This document shows positions 41,331-41,557 of a DNA stretch of 41,557 nucleotides, one piece after another (position 1 is the stretch's first letter; each line of letters begins with the position of its first letter). This DNA is from Hofstenia miamia (lineage: Eukaryota > Xenacoelomorpha > Acoela > Hofsteniidae). The stretch spans positions 1,696,326-1,737,882 of the forward strand of contig CABFPE010000018.1 of the NCBI GenBank assembly GCA_900660155.1. Reading direction: 5' to 3'. The notes under the pieces were generated by a model that was given only the letters and a program-made list of their open reading frames with translations, was not told the DNA's origin and did not search any database. The position numbers were made by a program, and so were the translations under genes.

Positions 41331-41557
41331 ACAGTCTAAGTGTAGAATCGGTGGCTGGTAAGACTTAGCTAGAAACTCGATTGACTCTGCAGAAGGTTTA
41401 GTTAGTGTTCAGCACAGCCACGATTCCAAGAAACAGTTTTTAGATTAGAACTTATAACGTTTACAGATGTAACATTGGTAATTCATCCAAGTAACAGAAC
41501 TCCTTTTAGGTAAGAACCAAGATGACCAATTCCTATGGCTTCCAGCCAAAGTGGAAC
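41331..41557. other. Right-hand flank with CG dinucleotides restored
   Basis: Unrelated to the region upstream of the retrotransposon. Four CGs appear within about 110 bp (41348-41460) after a very CG-poor block. A consensus-like donor TTTTAG|GTAAGA at 41507-41518 could end an exon, but no frame supports it. Confidence 0.4.

Noticed and set aside
41341..41557. 3' LTR of the Ty3-type element
   Set aside because: No similarity to any sequence before the primer-binding site at 35740, and no polypurine tract just upstream.

Overview
Source. This looks like nuclear DNA of an invertebrate animal. It is AT-rich, carries many (TA)n tracts, and has GT-AG split genes that mix 43-54 bp introns with multi-kilobase ones. 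The transposon fauna is typically metazoan: Tc1/mariner, P-like, hAT, Penelope-like with GIY-YIG, non-LTR elements, and a Ty3-type element with a tRNA-Trp-like primer site. I see nothing bacterial. I cannot name the species.

Region 1 (28-16766, minus strand) is one large host gene that no single open frame shows. Eight exons join in perfect phase into the first 350 codons of an armadillo-like helical repeat protein; the C-terminus lies beyond the left edge. The first two introns are tiny (51 and 43 bp). Intron 4 is about 9.1 kb and holds a mariner-derived miniature element, a Penelope-like remnant, a zinc-finger fragment, a small hAT element, a P-like transposase fossil and an assembly gap. 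Intron 5 holds another miniature inverted-repeat element. Intron 3 holds a non-LTR fragment.

Region 2 (16767-23620). A 2,111-bp block (16935-19045) recurs without visible change at 19047-21157, separated by one N. This is most simply an unmerged contig overlap. It carries a mariner relic and a small open frame with a poly(A) signal. It leads into a probable plus-strand gene with phase-compatible exons from 21075 to 23443. A decayed DD41D mariner (21774-23050) sits in that gene's last intron.

Region 3 (about 23.6-41.33 kb) has a different texture. CG dinucleotides become very scarce; I see none between 32821 and 35750. It contains an inverted-repeat structure with 15-bp arrays and tRNA-like SINE pieces, a 5'-truncated LINE, a minisatellite with CCTAACCC-like words, two diverged and oppositely oriented copies of an unrecognised protein-coding family (about 29.26-33.23 kb minus; 34.08-34.79 kb plus), and a decayed Ty3-type retrotransposon (35740-41330) that has lost catalytic residues in protease, reverse transcriptase, RNase H and integrase. 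CG dinucleotides return abruptly after about 41335.

The most promising items are the reconstructed armadillo-like gene (possibly an invertebrate ARM-TIR type protein, by inference), the unassigned duplicated protein family, the probable plus-strand gene hidden by the duplication, and the sharply bounded CG-depleted block.
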